Positions 42,080 to 54,181 of a DNA stretch of 64,000 nucleotides are shown one piece after another. Position 1 is the first letter of the stretch, and each line of letters opens with the position of its first letter. The position numbers and the translations under genes are program-made. The notes under the pieces are model-generated. The model did not search any database. It was not told the DNA's origin and saw only the letters and a program-made list of their open reading frames with translations. This DNA comes from Notospermus geniculatus (Eukaryota > Nemertea > Pilidiophora > Heteronemertea > Lineidae), in NCBI GenBank assembly GCA_002633025.1, contig NMRB01000112.1:275862-339861 (forward strand). Reading direction: 5' to 3'.

Positions 42080-45000
42080 TTATCCTTTAGCATTGAATAT
42101 CCTTTTCACATCATTTCTGAACTTCGCCCCTCCGGCTGCGCAATACAAGTAAAAGTTAATCGCATAGTTCGCAAGCCAGGGAATTATAGTTAACCAATAT
42201 ATTGCGTCAAAACGGAACTTCCAATAGCGGCTCGTTAAATCATAGAGTGCGGAACTGCCATCCATGATCAAAACACTAATCCTATACGGCAGAGATGTGA
42301 TGACGTAGGCGGCGCAAACGATGATTAACATTCGAGTGATATATCTCGTCTCGTTCTCGCGAGATTTATTTTTAGCCTGGTTTGTTTCGCTAGTCTCTTT
42401 CCCCCACTTTGCTGTGGTGTTTAACGTAAAAATGATCCAGATGTTGCAGACGACAATAATAGCCAGTGGTAGCACCGTCCCGACAATCAGATGAAATGTC
42501 GCCACCAGGGTCTCGAGGGCAGGGTAACCAGGAATGCTTACATTTACCATTAGAGGAACTACAGAAAAATAAACAAGGGGAAAATATCTGAGTGATCCTT
42601 CAAATGCGTGGGATATCATGTACATACATAAGTATACATGTACACATGTACGATGTACATGTACGCACATGTAATCTATTTTTGTCTACATGTAATGTGA
42701 CTGTAGTAGGCCTACTCGAGATATTCTTGGGTTTTGTGGTCAAGGATCGCTTCCTCTTCAGCCAATCCCTGTCTCCGTTTGTTGAAAACAAAGACTGTAA
42801 AGTCCTCATCCACGGAACACGTTGCTTACAAGCTGTCCGAAAGGTGACACTAGCTGTACTGAAAGGAGCTTGACGAGCCAGTACTTTGAACTGTTAGAAT
42901 CATTCATCAGATAAGCATAATAAAAAATGATATTTTACCTGAAGAACAATTATTACAGTGCAAGGCAAAGAATGGATAAGTGCAAACACTTCCATTTGAC
43001 ACACGTAAGGAAGTTGATGAAGAAGGATTTCGCCGAGTGACTGACATTACGAAGCATTGGAAAACCTTCAGGAAAAGTTGTCAACTCGGCAAAATCGGGA
43101 GAAGACCCAGTATCATTACTTCTTTGCAGATGTGCTTTGCTCCTGTTTTGCTCTTGTTCCTTGGTTGTTATTACCTCGTGATGGAAAAAAATCGGAAATC
43201 TGCCAGGAATGTAAACTGGATAACATAATCAGAACTCAGGAAAATTGAGAAGAAAGTACGAAAAACCTACGATGGAAGACCATACGGGATTGGGGCCGAC
43301 AGAACCGATTTGGCTAGCAGCACACCAGGCGATATCGCCAGTGAATAAAATCGGCTGTTGACGCCAGGTGTGCGCTAGCAGCGGTGGATGAAATGATTTC
43401 AAACAAGAAAAGGACATCGGAGCGATGTCAATGGTTTCCGATGAGAAGTTTACTACTCTAGAGCTAGTTATCTGTGACCTTGACCTCTGACCTTGAGAAG
43501 TATTGCGTAACTGGAACAGGGATCCTTGATTAAACCAAAAGGGGATGGTTAATGCAGGCTTCTAATTAGTTTTCCCCTGAAATTCTGAGTAGATTTGCAC
43601 TTTAGAACTGTNNNNNNNNNNNNNNNNNNNNNNNNNNNNNNNNNNNNNNNNNNNNNNNNNNNNNNNNNNNNNNNNNNNNNNNNNNNNNNNNNNNNNNNNN
43701 NNNNNNNNNNNNNNNNNNNNNNNNNNNATTTAACGCACATGATTGGTTGACGGGTAACCGTCAAATATATCCAAGAATATACCCAAAGAAATTTTCAAAA
43801 TATTTTGGATCAAACCAGAAGGTTATCTACATCCAGGTTTGATGATTTTTTGTAAAAAGAATTTTAAAAAGCACAAGTTAGTATCTCAAATTGATTATTT
43901 TGACTCGTGCTGCCACCTATACTTAGTCCAAGATTCCTGGATTAGCAACCGAAGCTGATTCCAGGGGTTAGTGAGCGAGTGGTCCGAGGTTGTCTGAGCG
44001 AACTATACCCCTGGGGACGAGGTTGGTCGCACCGCAAGTGTGAACAGCTATAGGCTTAACGGTTTCATTACTGCCCGACAAATCCTTTTTTCTCGGTCCG
44101 CTGCCTTTTAACAAAGCATTTTCTGCCGGTGCGTTTTCCCGCTGCGCGAAAACGCGTCAGTGCGCAGAAGAAAAAAAATCAACTCGAGTGGAGACTCAGT
44201 CTAACTTTAGGGACAAAATGGTTCGAAACACTTTTTGACTCAAAATGAAACAGAAAATATTTCGGCGCGAGACAATCGATGACATCTCGGCCTAAAATAT
44301 TTTCTCTCAGATCGAGACTGTCAGTATCTCAACCCGAAATATTTTCTCTCGGAACGAGGTGTCATTGTCTCGAGCCGAAATATTTTCTGTTTCATTTTGA
44401 GTCAAAAAGTATTTCGAACCATTTTGTCCCTAAAGTGAGACTTTGAGTCTCCACTCGAGTTGATTTTTTTTTCTGTGTGGGTTTCGGGCCTTAAAGGGCT
44501 TACACACCAAAACCTCGCCGCGGGCCGCGACGGCGGAAAACGACGCGCGTTCACCGCCGGGAAAATAAGTTCAACGGATTTTCAATAAAAGCAAGCGTGT
44601 GCGCGTATTTTCGGTGAGTTTTCTATCGGTATCGGACCGGGTGCCTGTGCCAGTGATTGACTCTTCAGTGTGATGACGAGGGGTGTACACGTTCACAATG
44701 ATTTTGGATGCTTACTTTCTTGCCTATAAGCAAAGAATACGTGTATATTCAACACAAGCATAGCTGTGTATGTGATGCCGACTGCTCTCGTTGCTTTACC
44801 CGGGGTGCAGAGTTCGGCAGCTTTGAATGGGAAACAAACAGCGATGACACGATCTATGGACATCAGAGCTAAGGACAACCCCGAGATGTTGGCAAAGCTG
44901 TAGACAGTGTACCAGCAGAATCTGAAAAAGGAAGGGTGATCGATGGTTGAAAAACTAAGTAGGCCTAGGCCTGGTGCATACATAGAACTGCTGCTCACCA

Positions 45001-45896
45001 TCGGCGGTATATGCACTCGGCGTGCTGACATTTTGAGAAGCAACAGGGTGCGACCCAAACTTGATGCTAGGTGGCGATATCTGAGAATATCACCACTAGT
45101 ATCGACGCTAGGTTTCCATCTTGAAAAGTAGTGCGCGCGCGGAGCAAACAGTAGAAATTCTTCTATTTGTAAAGCGGTTACCCATCACGTCGTTTTCTAC
45201 GCTTACAATATACATGTAGATCGTTGAAGAAGGTGTATAAAGGTATAGAGTGATACAAACATCGGTGGAGTAGATATAAAGTAATAATAAAGTTATTCTG
45301 TTTCATTTTCGACGACAAGATAAATACTGTTTTCTGCAAATAAGACCGTTTTGAAAAAGAAGTTCGCGTCACGTGATAGACCAGCCCACCGACGATGACG
45401 TCAAGATTTTCAAGATGGCGATCTAGCGTCAATGGCAGTGTTAAAATTTTCGTCCAAGTATCAAAAAATTTCAACGCTGCGTGGAGTATGGGTGCGACCG
45501 AGAGTCAAGCCCGCTCTTCGTTTGATAGGCCTTATAGAATATCGTTCGCACACGACAGAATCATTTCAATACATACTGCATTGGAGCCTCTCCAAGTCTT
45601 TCACCGAGTATCCAAAAAATCATCGACTTGCAAGATCCGTAGACCAAGAGCACCATAAGATCAGCAAGTGCTATGGACGCCATATAAAGACAGGCGGCGT
45701 TCTTCCGGTTCCCCTTCTGTAGTGATACAGCCAGAGTAAGGATGTTTCCTGGGACGCCGAACAGGATCACCAACATCCAGACGTATTTCGTACATACCAG
45801 GATGATTGAAGCAAATAGTCGGATTGCAGGAGAGTCGGTTTGGGGTGACGTGAGAATGGCGGTGCTCTCAACGTGAGTGGCTGGCGTAGGTTGCAT
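42080..45896 (-). CDS. Rhodopsin-class GPCR, three exons (paralogue B)
   Basis: Exons 45577-45896, 44716-44921 and 42080-42558 join in phases 2 and 1, giving 334 residues. Exon 1 encodes TM1 (LFGVPGNILTLAV) and TM2 (ASIALADLMVL). Exon 2 encodes TM3 with MSIDRVIAVCFP and TM4. Exon 3 encodes TM5 (GTVLPLAIIVVCNIW), TM6 (VITSLPYRISV) and TM7 (NYAINFYLYCAAGGAKFRND). DRY is DRV, and NPxxY is NYAINFYLY. Same gene structure as 37445-41246 and same orientation, hence a tandem duplicate; the exon 3 starts (SIPGYPALETL against SVPHAPELETL) align. The second intron contains an assembly gap and several MITEs. Ligand unknown, probably peptide. Confidence 0.87.
43405..43611. repeat. TGACCTTGACC repeat, second copy, cut by gap
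   Basis: Closely similar to the first half of 14938-15290 and ends at the N run; an internally deleted CAGCACACC-type palindrome (43318-43380) lies just left of it. Confidence 0.75.
43612..43727. other. Assembly gap (116 N)
   Basis: A run of N in the second intron of GPCR 4, inside a dispersed repeat. Confidence 0.99.
44169..44475. mobile_element. ATCAACTCGAGTGGAGACTC palindromic element, copy 2
   Basis: Same arms as 32370-32635 but with a longer centre in which GAAAATATTTCGG-type motifs recur. A fragment of a family E element (44491-44600) abuts its right end. Confidence 0.8.
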
Positions 45897-47074
45897 GGCT
45901 GAGTCCGACAGGCGGAGAAAGAGAAGGGTTAAGGTATTATTCCAGTTTCACTTGTGCTGCGGATCACGATGGCTTCTACGCATGACGGTGGAGGTCATCT
46001 TGGCGTTGTTATGGGCGGTTGCCCATACGTTGTGGTTGATGGAAAACGGTTAGATTGAGAGCCGTTCGCCTCGATGTTCGCTCACCCTACTTCACATCAA
46101 TAATACCAAATTTCGATTAGGCTTCTCTCTGAAATACTGTAAACCGCGTTGCCGAGTAAAGTGGTTTGCACACCCTTGTTCCCTCAGGGGTTGAAATGCG
46201 ATAGATACGGTAGATTGATTAACTTCGGTTTGTTTAGGACACCAGCGACCATAAAGTAATTAATCCTTTGTAAAATATTTCAAATTGGTTGACAACAATT
46301 AGTGCAACATGATATTTTGATGGGAACCGACAACTTATGATAATTACCATTCACTCTTTTTCAAATAATACAGTGGTAACAATCGGACAGATACATCCAC
46401 TTGGATTTCATCATAAATAATTACTGTCCAGTATTATGCGTTGACCAGGAGCATTCAGTACAAAGATGCAACTTGAGATAAGTGATTAGAGTGAAATCAT
46501 GTCTCAACGACCACATCCAACTCTATGCATCGCGTTATGCAAGATCGACTTGTAAACAAAGCATCGATCATGTACTGTTCGATTGTACCAAGTCAAAACA
46601 CTTGCAATAAATCTGTTGCGAAGAATAGGCTAACACAAAAACGAATGTACATGTACATGTACTGTACATTGTAACACGAAGACGACAAATACATGTATTT
46701 AAGAACGTCCTTTTATGCTGATGTGCTCCAAGTTTCGATTAGCTATAAAATATAAGAAGAAGAATTACTACATCTATAACGAATTAAATATTAAACGCTT
46801 GTAAAAAGAAAAGTGCCAAAGTCAACAGGGAATCATCATGTACACAAATGAGCAGACAATGTGCAGCTTGTAATTATCAGTCAGGGGGTGTGTACATCCA
46901 CTCCTACTCACATGAGGAGATAGATAGATGATCATTGTCCATTTCCGCAAGACGGTAAATTTTTTTGAGAGAAACCTTTTTGTATATTTTGGTGATCGAT
47001 ACAATGGTTTGGACCATAATGGCGTCATCAGTTGATGTATTTTTGACTGTTTTTGTTTCTCGCTTCTCTATTCT
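45897..47074. other. Intergenic between GPCR 4 and the channel gene
   Basis: No gene seen. An ACATGTACATGTACTGTACAT microsatellite-like tract lies at about 46646-46668. The 5' flank of GPCR 4 is at the left. Confidence 0.5.
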
Positions 47075-49066
47075 CTAGCACGCGTTTTCAGAACTGTTTC
47101 CACAACACGCAGAATTGTCGGCAGTATTTTCTTCACCCAAGCGATCACTTTCATGATTATTTCCTATCTCCATGCTTTTCTCCTTCTGCTTTTGTTTCCG
47201 CCTCTTCAACATGAGAGATATAGAGTCATAAACGACCTCCACGAATTCGATGATGGTTATGAATGTAATGCCCAACCAGAAACTCATGATGCCGCCGATC
47301 CTACTCATTAGAGTTGGTGCATCAATGGCAGGTTTGTCTACCACTAAGTTAACTTCAAAAGTTGGCCTAGTCACTGTCAGAGATACAAAATTACGTTGAA
47401 ACATATGCGTTTTCAGCAACCAATCCGTGACAATTGCCTCTATATCTTCCTTGTCTCCGACTGTCATGTATGCATCTTTCGCCTCCTTCATTTTCATGAT
47501 GGCGGTGTCTAAATGAGGGAAGCTAACATTACGAGTGTGTTGAGCGGTCTCATACAGAGGCAAGTGAAATGACTCGTGCGGCCATTTGGCCATGTCCATT
47601 GTTGTCATGTATTCGAAGTGCTCGCAGCGTGCCGGACATTCTTCGTCGTCCCCAAGAGAGTTCATGTTTAAGTCGTACATGCAGGCAAGTTTCAAAGATA
47701 TGACCTTTTTGCTATAACGGATGTCCATGCAATACGGCAGCTTTCCACCCGGTAGAGAACCGTTTTTAGAAGTAACAGGATCAGTGATTAAAATAGGATC
47801 AATACATTGACACTCTCTGTTAATTCTTCTTTGAGTTGTTTGGTCTTCGCAAGTTTTCTTTCGATACATAAAACGCCTACCGTACAAATCGTCAATGGGC
47901 CTGATGTTATTCGAACACTTCCCGTACGGCGGTACCAGGTGCTTTCGCCTGTGGGTCCTCAGCAGGAAATTTGCCGACATCCCAGGTGGGACGTCATGAC
48001 CGTCATGATAAACATCCGGGTGACTATTAGGATCGTGAATCACAACTCGGACGCCATGCTTTTGTGAATCCGTATCTCGTGTGTAATGTTTTGGGTAATC
48101 CAACGACACATCATCATCAAGAAACAACTTCATCACGACTTCCACGACGACTCCTTTCCATGTTTCCCCCAATGAAATGGTGTAGCAATTAAAAAACTGT
48201 GGATAGTGAAAAACCTTGATTGAACAATTCACTGTTTCGAGGCGTCTTTCGCGAACTGTCTGCACGGTGAATACGCACTGGTCTATGATGGTCTCCTGGT
48301 GACCGAGCTTCTGTCTAACATCAGTCGGGGTATTTTGATAAAAACCTGTGGTAGTCATTAAGATATTTCGCATTGTTTCGTCATCGACGAGATGGAGATG
48401 GTCTCCATTGCTTGCTGACCTCTTTTTCGGCGAACGCCTCTTCCGCGTGCGCACCGTCCATCCTCCATCGTCATCTTCTACATCGTCATCCGCCGACGGA
48501 TCCTCGTAGTCCTCATGGTCGTCATAATCCCACCAATCTAAACTCAGATCGTCTTCATACACCTCCTCCTCTTTATGTATTTCATCACGTCTCCAATAAG
48601 AATGACCCTCTTTATATTGAAATTCTGAATGGATATAATCCTCGTAAGATTGATTCGAAATTCTATTTGAAACATTAAAGAAGTAGTCATTTATCAAAGA
48701 ATCTGCTCTTTCCACTTTGTCCCTCAGCAGAGATTTCTTGCTCCTAAACGGCTGTAAACTGCAGACGGTTATGTCCGGGAACTGAGACCGACGTGATAGT
48801 TTGATGCTGTGCTCCTGTTTGACATTATAATCAAGGAATCCTTCCACGATTTGATAAACTTGAAAAAACGACACAACGAGAAACATCAGGACTGTAGTAG
48901 CCCAGAAAATCGAAAGGAATTTATTCCTGGCCTTGAATATTCTGGGGATGCCACGTACCGTGCTCATAAGACCAAACTTTATGAATACTCCTCTCGCAGA
49001 TGTAGGCGCTTGGTGAACGTCTACCTTCGGCCAAGGGGGCTGTGATTGCTCCATCTCGTGCACCAT
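47075..49066 (-). CDS. DEG/ENaC-family cation channel subunit
   Basis: 663 residues, single exon, start ATG 49066. Family members form trimeric sodium channels gated by peptide, acid or force. TM1 is at about residues 53-74 and is followed by FPDITVCSLQPF at 96-107, the post-TM1 signature. A large extracellular domain carries Cys at 264, 281, 294, 384, 406, 419, 421, 446, 462, 477 and 481. TM2 is at about 588-612 with RIGGIMSFWLGITFITIIEF. Three departures are visible. The N-terminal His-Gly gating pair reads Arg-Gly (TVRGIPRIF, 37-44). The GxS selectivity filter reads GIT (599-601). The extracellular finger region has an acidic insert (about 166-200, rich in E and D), followed at once by a basic RTRKRRSPKKR segment like a furin-type cleavage site. 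The cytosolic C-tail is short and Lys/Glu-rich. Stimulus unknown; FMRFamide-gated and pickpocket-like channels are the nearest general groups. Confidence 0.9.
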   Translation of the reverse strand: MVHEMEQSQPPWPKVDVHQAPTSARGVFIKFGLMSTVRGIPRIFKARNKFLSIFWATTVLMFLVVSFFQVYQIVEGFLDYNVKQEHSIKLSRRSQFPDITVCSLQPFRSKKSLLRDKVERADSLINDYFFNVSNRISNQSYEDYIHSEFQYKEGHSYWRRDEIHKEEEVYEDDLSLDWWDYDDHEDYEDPSADDDVEDDDGGWTVRTRKRRSPKKRSASNGDHLHLVDDETMRNILMTTTGFYQNTPTDVRQKLGHQETIIDQCVFTVQTVRERRLETVNCSIKVFHYPQFFNCYTISLGETWKGVVVEVVMKLFLDDDVSLDYPKHYTRDTDSQKHGVRVVIHDPNSHPDVYHDGHDVPPGMSANFLLRTHRRKHLVPPYGKCSNNIRPIDDLYGRRFMYRKKTCEDQTTQRRINRECQCIDPILITDPVTSKNGSLPGGKLPYCMDIRYSKKVISLKLACMYDLNMNSLGDDEECPARCEHFEYMTTMDMAKWPHESFHLPLYETAQHTRNVSFPHLDTAIMKMKEAKDAYMTVGDKEDIEAIVTDWLLKTHMFQRNFVSLTVTRPTFEVNLVVDKPAIDAPTLMSRIGGIMSFWLGITFITIIEFVEVVYDSISLMLKRRKQKQKEKSMEIGNNHESDRLGEENTADNSACCGNSSENAC

Positions 49067-52000
49067 TCTTTACTGCATCACCCTGAACTTCAGAAGAATT
49101 AATCTTTAGTAAGCCGTGAACAAAATCAAAGTGAATAATCTATAAAAAAAATTAGGAAGAGAATCAACGGACGTCAGAAGAAACGTACACGTAGAAGAAC
49201 GACGACATCCAGCAGATACGTATACCGTACGTATCTGATTTCAGAACCCGCGAACTTTGTTGCCTGAGAACATTCATGACACATTTAACACTGTGTCCCT
49301 TATTTCCGTTTACATTGATATTCCATACAGCCTTTAAAGAATCCTCCTCCGCCCAGTGTTTCTATGGTCATTACACATGGAGCACATGTGGATTGTCATG
49401 TTAGCACAAGCTACTCGCTATAGTCTCTGTCATCGGAATGTTGGAGCAAGTTTGTAACTATCGCCACTGGATCCTTCTTTTTTATTGAGAATGTATCTCA
49501 GTGTTGTAATGGTTGAAATATCACGACAATTTTGGGGCTGTCTTGTGAAGAGACGTCATTGGTCAGATTGCTATCACGTGGCAACGTTGCAAATTTAACA
49601 CGCCCTGCAATAAATATTTTATCACGTTGAAATCAGCACAGTCACCTCCTGCGGCGAAGGAATAAAAAACATAACAAAAACATTTCCTAATGGTTTATGA
49701 ACGCACTATCCGGTGATTACTTCATAATACGTCCATCACAGTCCCATGTGAAATGGTAATAATATTATACTAACTTCTTGCTTTGTTCGTGAACATAATA
49801 ATAGGTTCAAATCGACAAAAATATCCATCATGTCCGACAGAATTGCCGCCGGATATCCCACATTACTAGTATGAACCGCCATTGCTACATGATGGCTTCA
49901 ATACCCAAATGAATTCGCCTAATCGAAAATTATCTTGGGTCTCTTTAAAAGCATCGCTAAAATTGTATCAATATTCAAATCTCACCATCTCCTTGTCTAC
50001 TGCGAACATAAATAAACGACTTTTTGCCACAAAACGCCAATCCATCATAACTCCGGACCCTATTTCAAATTAGCTCGTGAGTATTACGTCGTTTGAAATC
50101 CTCCGAAGGGCGATACATTTCAAGCTGCACGTTACCAAGTAAACCAAAGCCCAGATTTCACTGACGGTGAAAAACGTTTTTTGGAGTGACACCTGGCGCA
50201 TGGTGATTTCCTCCTGTTTCTGAGAGAAATCAAGTGAAAAAATGGCATCAAAATTTTCTCGAAAAAATCGAATATTCGGTTCATCCGTCGTCCCTTGTAT
50301 CCAGTGTACATGTACTCTATTCTCTTCTGCAAATTCAGGCGATCACTTGATAAATGGTGTATCAGATATTCATCCTTCAGCTAAAAGCATTCTGTGGGTT
50401 ATTTGGCAGAATGTCAGCCCATTTTTGGCGTTGTCTCCCACGGTGTCGAATTATTGTCACTACAAACTCAATCCCGTCAGGTTGTTGCTAGAACGAATTT
50501 AATGTGAAATCCATCAACACAGGCAGTGTTCAAGAGAACTGCAAACAACGCCGGGTCCAGATAGGTTGTTTATCCGCTTACTATCTAACATTTTATCAAA
50601 TTATCACCATATCTGTAGTGTTATGGCCAATGATAACTAGGGGCAGTTATAGAATTCTACATGCATCATTTATGATATAAGTTCTATACGTTCCACTGCG
50701 ATGGTCATTATTTTCCCGCAGTTCCATCCCATTTCTCCTTGATGATAACTGAATGCAATTAAGAAAACTGCATTGCCAACATTTGGCAGTAAATTAACGA
50801 CGAGATAATTGTTCAATGCAGAATCTTCTCATTGCCACTGGAACAGAACAGAAAGTCCAGATGCGCCAAATCAAAGTAGGTCCTCGCGCTTGCGCAGTCA
50901 CTGTTTTGACTGTCAACAAAGAAGTAAAGTATTTTGGTGAGCTGGCCTTCACGAATTCTCACCACTCACTCTTTAGCATTGTTCAATTTTGTCACCAATT
51001 TTTCGCCCTTTTCCTCTCACGGAATCTATTGACTATTGATGCATATTCAAATCATTTGGGGTCAAAGCGTGTCCCGAATTAAGAAATTTGAATTATTTCA
51101 CCGGCTTCGAGTTTTTTGTACGATTTTTGAGAAATTTCCGAGGTTATTTTTGAGGACCCCTTCTGATTGGAATCACATGACCTCAGCGGCACACAACATA
51201 ACTTGAGAAGTTCGACACGCTGTGATACGATTACTTTAACTCATTCTTTCATGTGCAACAACAGTTCCCATGCCTAATTGATGTTTACTAAGATCATTCA
51301 ATAAATACGTGGATTCGAACACTGTGTCTTGTCGAGCAGTCGCCTGGATCGGTATGTAAACTCGCGAGCGCTGGGGTACAGGGTGTAGGGCCTAGTACAT
51401 CGATGTGCGTGTATAGTTATGAACTCCGTCACCATGATACCGTAATGTACACCGATGTATTTTCCACTTCGGCCAATGTAAAACGTAAGTAAAGGTTTAC
51501 ATTACTTTAGGGCCGTATTCAAGAAGCTTCCTTAAGTGTGAGGTCGACCTTTATAGCTATTGTTTGAACTGTATTGGCAGTCAGAAAGTGTGTAGTGTGT
51601 ATATTATGACTATCGTGAGTAGCAGGCACTACGGAAGAAAGACGACAACAGACAAACAAACAAAAAATCGATAGAGTTGAATCCATTATCCGAGACAACA
51701 AAAGACTTCCAAGTGGTGCAATCAACGCTGCATGTACTCCTACATCCACTGCAGAATCAAGTGCACATTCTTATCAAAGCTGTCCCGTTCTTGATGCTAT
51801 GAACAGTCGATGTCAGTAGTGCCCACAATTAGCCGCTTGTCTGATATCTTGTCGATCGGATCACGTCGAGGATAGAATCCGAGCTCCAGATAATCCAAGC
51901 CAAAGCTTGGTCAGGTCATTTCTTAGTTACTAGCACTCAGCCTCATTTATCACTACGTCATCGATAGGATTCGCACCCCTTCGTAAGTCATCACTTCCCT

Positions 52001-53284
52001 CCCTGAAGAGCTTGTGTCTCAACAGCAGGTCCGGGTTTGACTATTTCCGGTCATCAGTTCTACACAGGAAAGAAAGAAAACAAACGCAACCCCATGTAGT
52101 TTGACCACCAGTCTCGACCGTCATCATATTCATTAGTCGCTCACATCCATCAACAAAATGTCTTTTGTTATACAATAGGCTAATACAGCTTACATCGCCC
52201 GCTGACAGCCGTTATCGAGCCAGGCGCCTGACTTCCATATGAGAGTAACAATCTTGATGAGAATTCAAAGCAATCTACATGGCAATAAATCCTTATATCT
52301 TTAGATTATATGCCCTGAGATCGAAATCTTGGCATAAGTCCGATGCAGTGCGAGACCTGGAATGGGCTGAGTTATTCATGGTGGTTGCCACTACATGCAC
52401 AACCTCATAAAAAACGGCATGCATTGTTGTGCGGGATTGCTGCCCTTAGCAACACCGTCAATTTTGGATTGCTAAGAAATTTGTCATTCTCCGCCTTTGA
52501 TAGATTTTGCTAACATGAAGCAGTAGCAACAGCACAGACTTTCGCTGGCATGGACTCCCGGTTGAAGTTAACTCCTCATTGATCTTTAAAACACAAACAC
52601 ACAAAAACTAAAACGAACGTTGAATTCATTTTATATTAGAATATATTTAGACATCCCGCCACTACAATTCTAATACATGTGTCAGATATGAAAAACTTAC
52701 AAATTGATGACATAATGTGGTTTTATGGGGTGTGAACGCCTTGTGATGGAGCCTACTGATTGGTTAAAAAGCTGCCTCGTCAGCACTGCTCAACTTTACA
52801 CAGGCTTTGCTAGACACTGTTAACAATTTTCTGCATTGGTAACATTGAACGTATTAAGTAAAATGGTTAGTGAAAAGTTGAATCGAATACAATAGCTGGA
52901 TACGAAAACTGTCTTTGAAGAAGTATTAAATGCACAGAACGAAACTGGACAAGTCATGTGTTGTGCCATACAAAAACTCCCTGTTATCAGATGTGAACAT
53001 GCATAGTACGATCTAAATTTTAGAAAAAAACGCTCATAAAGGAAAGAAATTCACCAAGTGACTGCAAAATCAATTGATAGAATAAAAATAACAGTATCTT
53101 AATCACTAATAATAGTGACACGTCGGCCTTGACCAGTCATTTTTAAGGAAAAGTCTTTTTAAGAAAACTGAATCCAGTACCCTTGAACATGTGAATTAGA
53201 GACGAATTTCATGTATTTGGAAAACGTCATGGTTGTATATATGAATTATCCGTGGACGAGCTGTCGTCAATCCGTCACTGAGCT
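49067..53284. other. Gene-poor interval
   Basis: About 4.2 kb without a supported gene. It contains the inverted second copy of the 41520-42030 repeat at 50950-51420 and a fragment of a fold-back end near 51510 (GGGCCGTATTCAAGAAGC). The remainder is AT-rich with only scattered short frames. Confidence 0.5.
50950..51420. repeat. Dispersed repeat, copy 2
   Basis: Reverse complement of 41520-42030. Shared blocks include CCAATTTTTCGCCC, TGCATATTCAAATCATTTGG and GTCTTGTCGAGCAGTC. Confidence 0.75.
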
Positions 53285-54134
53285 CTAGAAACCGGCGATG
53301 ATGGCATCCACGGCAGAACCCACGTCAGCAGTGCAGCCATGCTCCGCGGCGGCATCGGACAATATGCCTCTCGCAGTCTGCAAAAAAGATAACAATAAAT
53401 TCAAATTCAAATATAGGTTATTGTCACCTTATAAGCAAGTTACATCGGTGTGAGAAATACAATAAACTGAGTGCAAATAGAATGGAGAAAAAAGGGGGAA
53501 AAATAGACAAAGGAAATACGACTGTCACTGAGAAAGATGCACATCCGGTATTCTTTGACACAACGGCTACGATACCTTTAAACAATAATGTGAGGAAGAG
53601 TGAGGCTCTTACCCTAAGTTCAGCTGCAGTGACCTTGTAGGTGCTCTTGTGCCGGCCGCCCAGGCCCTTAGAGTCAGCCGTCCCTGCCAAAAACTGATCG
53701 ATGTAGGCAATCGTCTTGTCACGCTGGGTCCTGAAGGCGGCGTTGCCACTGAGGCTTCCGAGGGCAACTCCCTTGAACTTGAAAACCTGTCCTGGAAGTC
53801 TGGGTGGGACTCGAATAGCCTGGAAATTTAATATAATTTATGGTATATACATGTACGTCTTCTAATGCTAAGAGAAGTTTTGATGTTGTACAACATCTTA
53901 GGTCAATATAGCTTGCGACGTGTCTGCGTCTGTCGACCGATTAGTAAAGACATGGACAAAGGTGGCGGGTACTTGATAGGCCTACCGATCTCAGCAATAG
54001 CCCTAGCGGTGAGTTCCGGTACTAATCTATGTTTAGACAAGAAGCGCTATTGCGACATCTGCTGATTATTATGTAACTTACTTGTGGTAGAATGACTCCA
54101 CAATGGCGACCTTGTCAGCGCTGTTCCAAGACAT
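53285..54134 (-). CDS. Mini-haemoglobin (nemertean type), copy B, frameshifted as sequenced
   Basis: Oxygen-binding globin of reduced length. Exons: coding part 54082-54134, then 53613-53819, then 53285-53377, with introns in the usual globin positions (B-helix, phase 2; G-helix, phase 0). The peptide begins [16 protein letters not shown] and continues [10 protein letters not shown] in the second exon. [28 protein letters not shown] and [11 protein letters not shown] follow. The globin residues are all kept: B10 Tyr, E7 Gln, E10 Lys, E11 Thr, and F8 His in GRHKS. Exon 2 is 207 nt; after one nt that finishes the split codon, 206 remain, which is not a multiple of three. Against copy A there are two extra bases (or one missing) in AGGTTTTCAAGTTCAAGG near 53774-53785. 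Either this copy is a young pseudogene or the consensus is wrong in that T/A run. Upstream is a non-coding exon at 55919-about 55997. Confidence 0.85.
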
Positions 54135-54181
54135 GATTCTGGAAAAAGAAGAAACTGATTACCTTCAGGGCTGCTGTTAAT

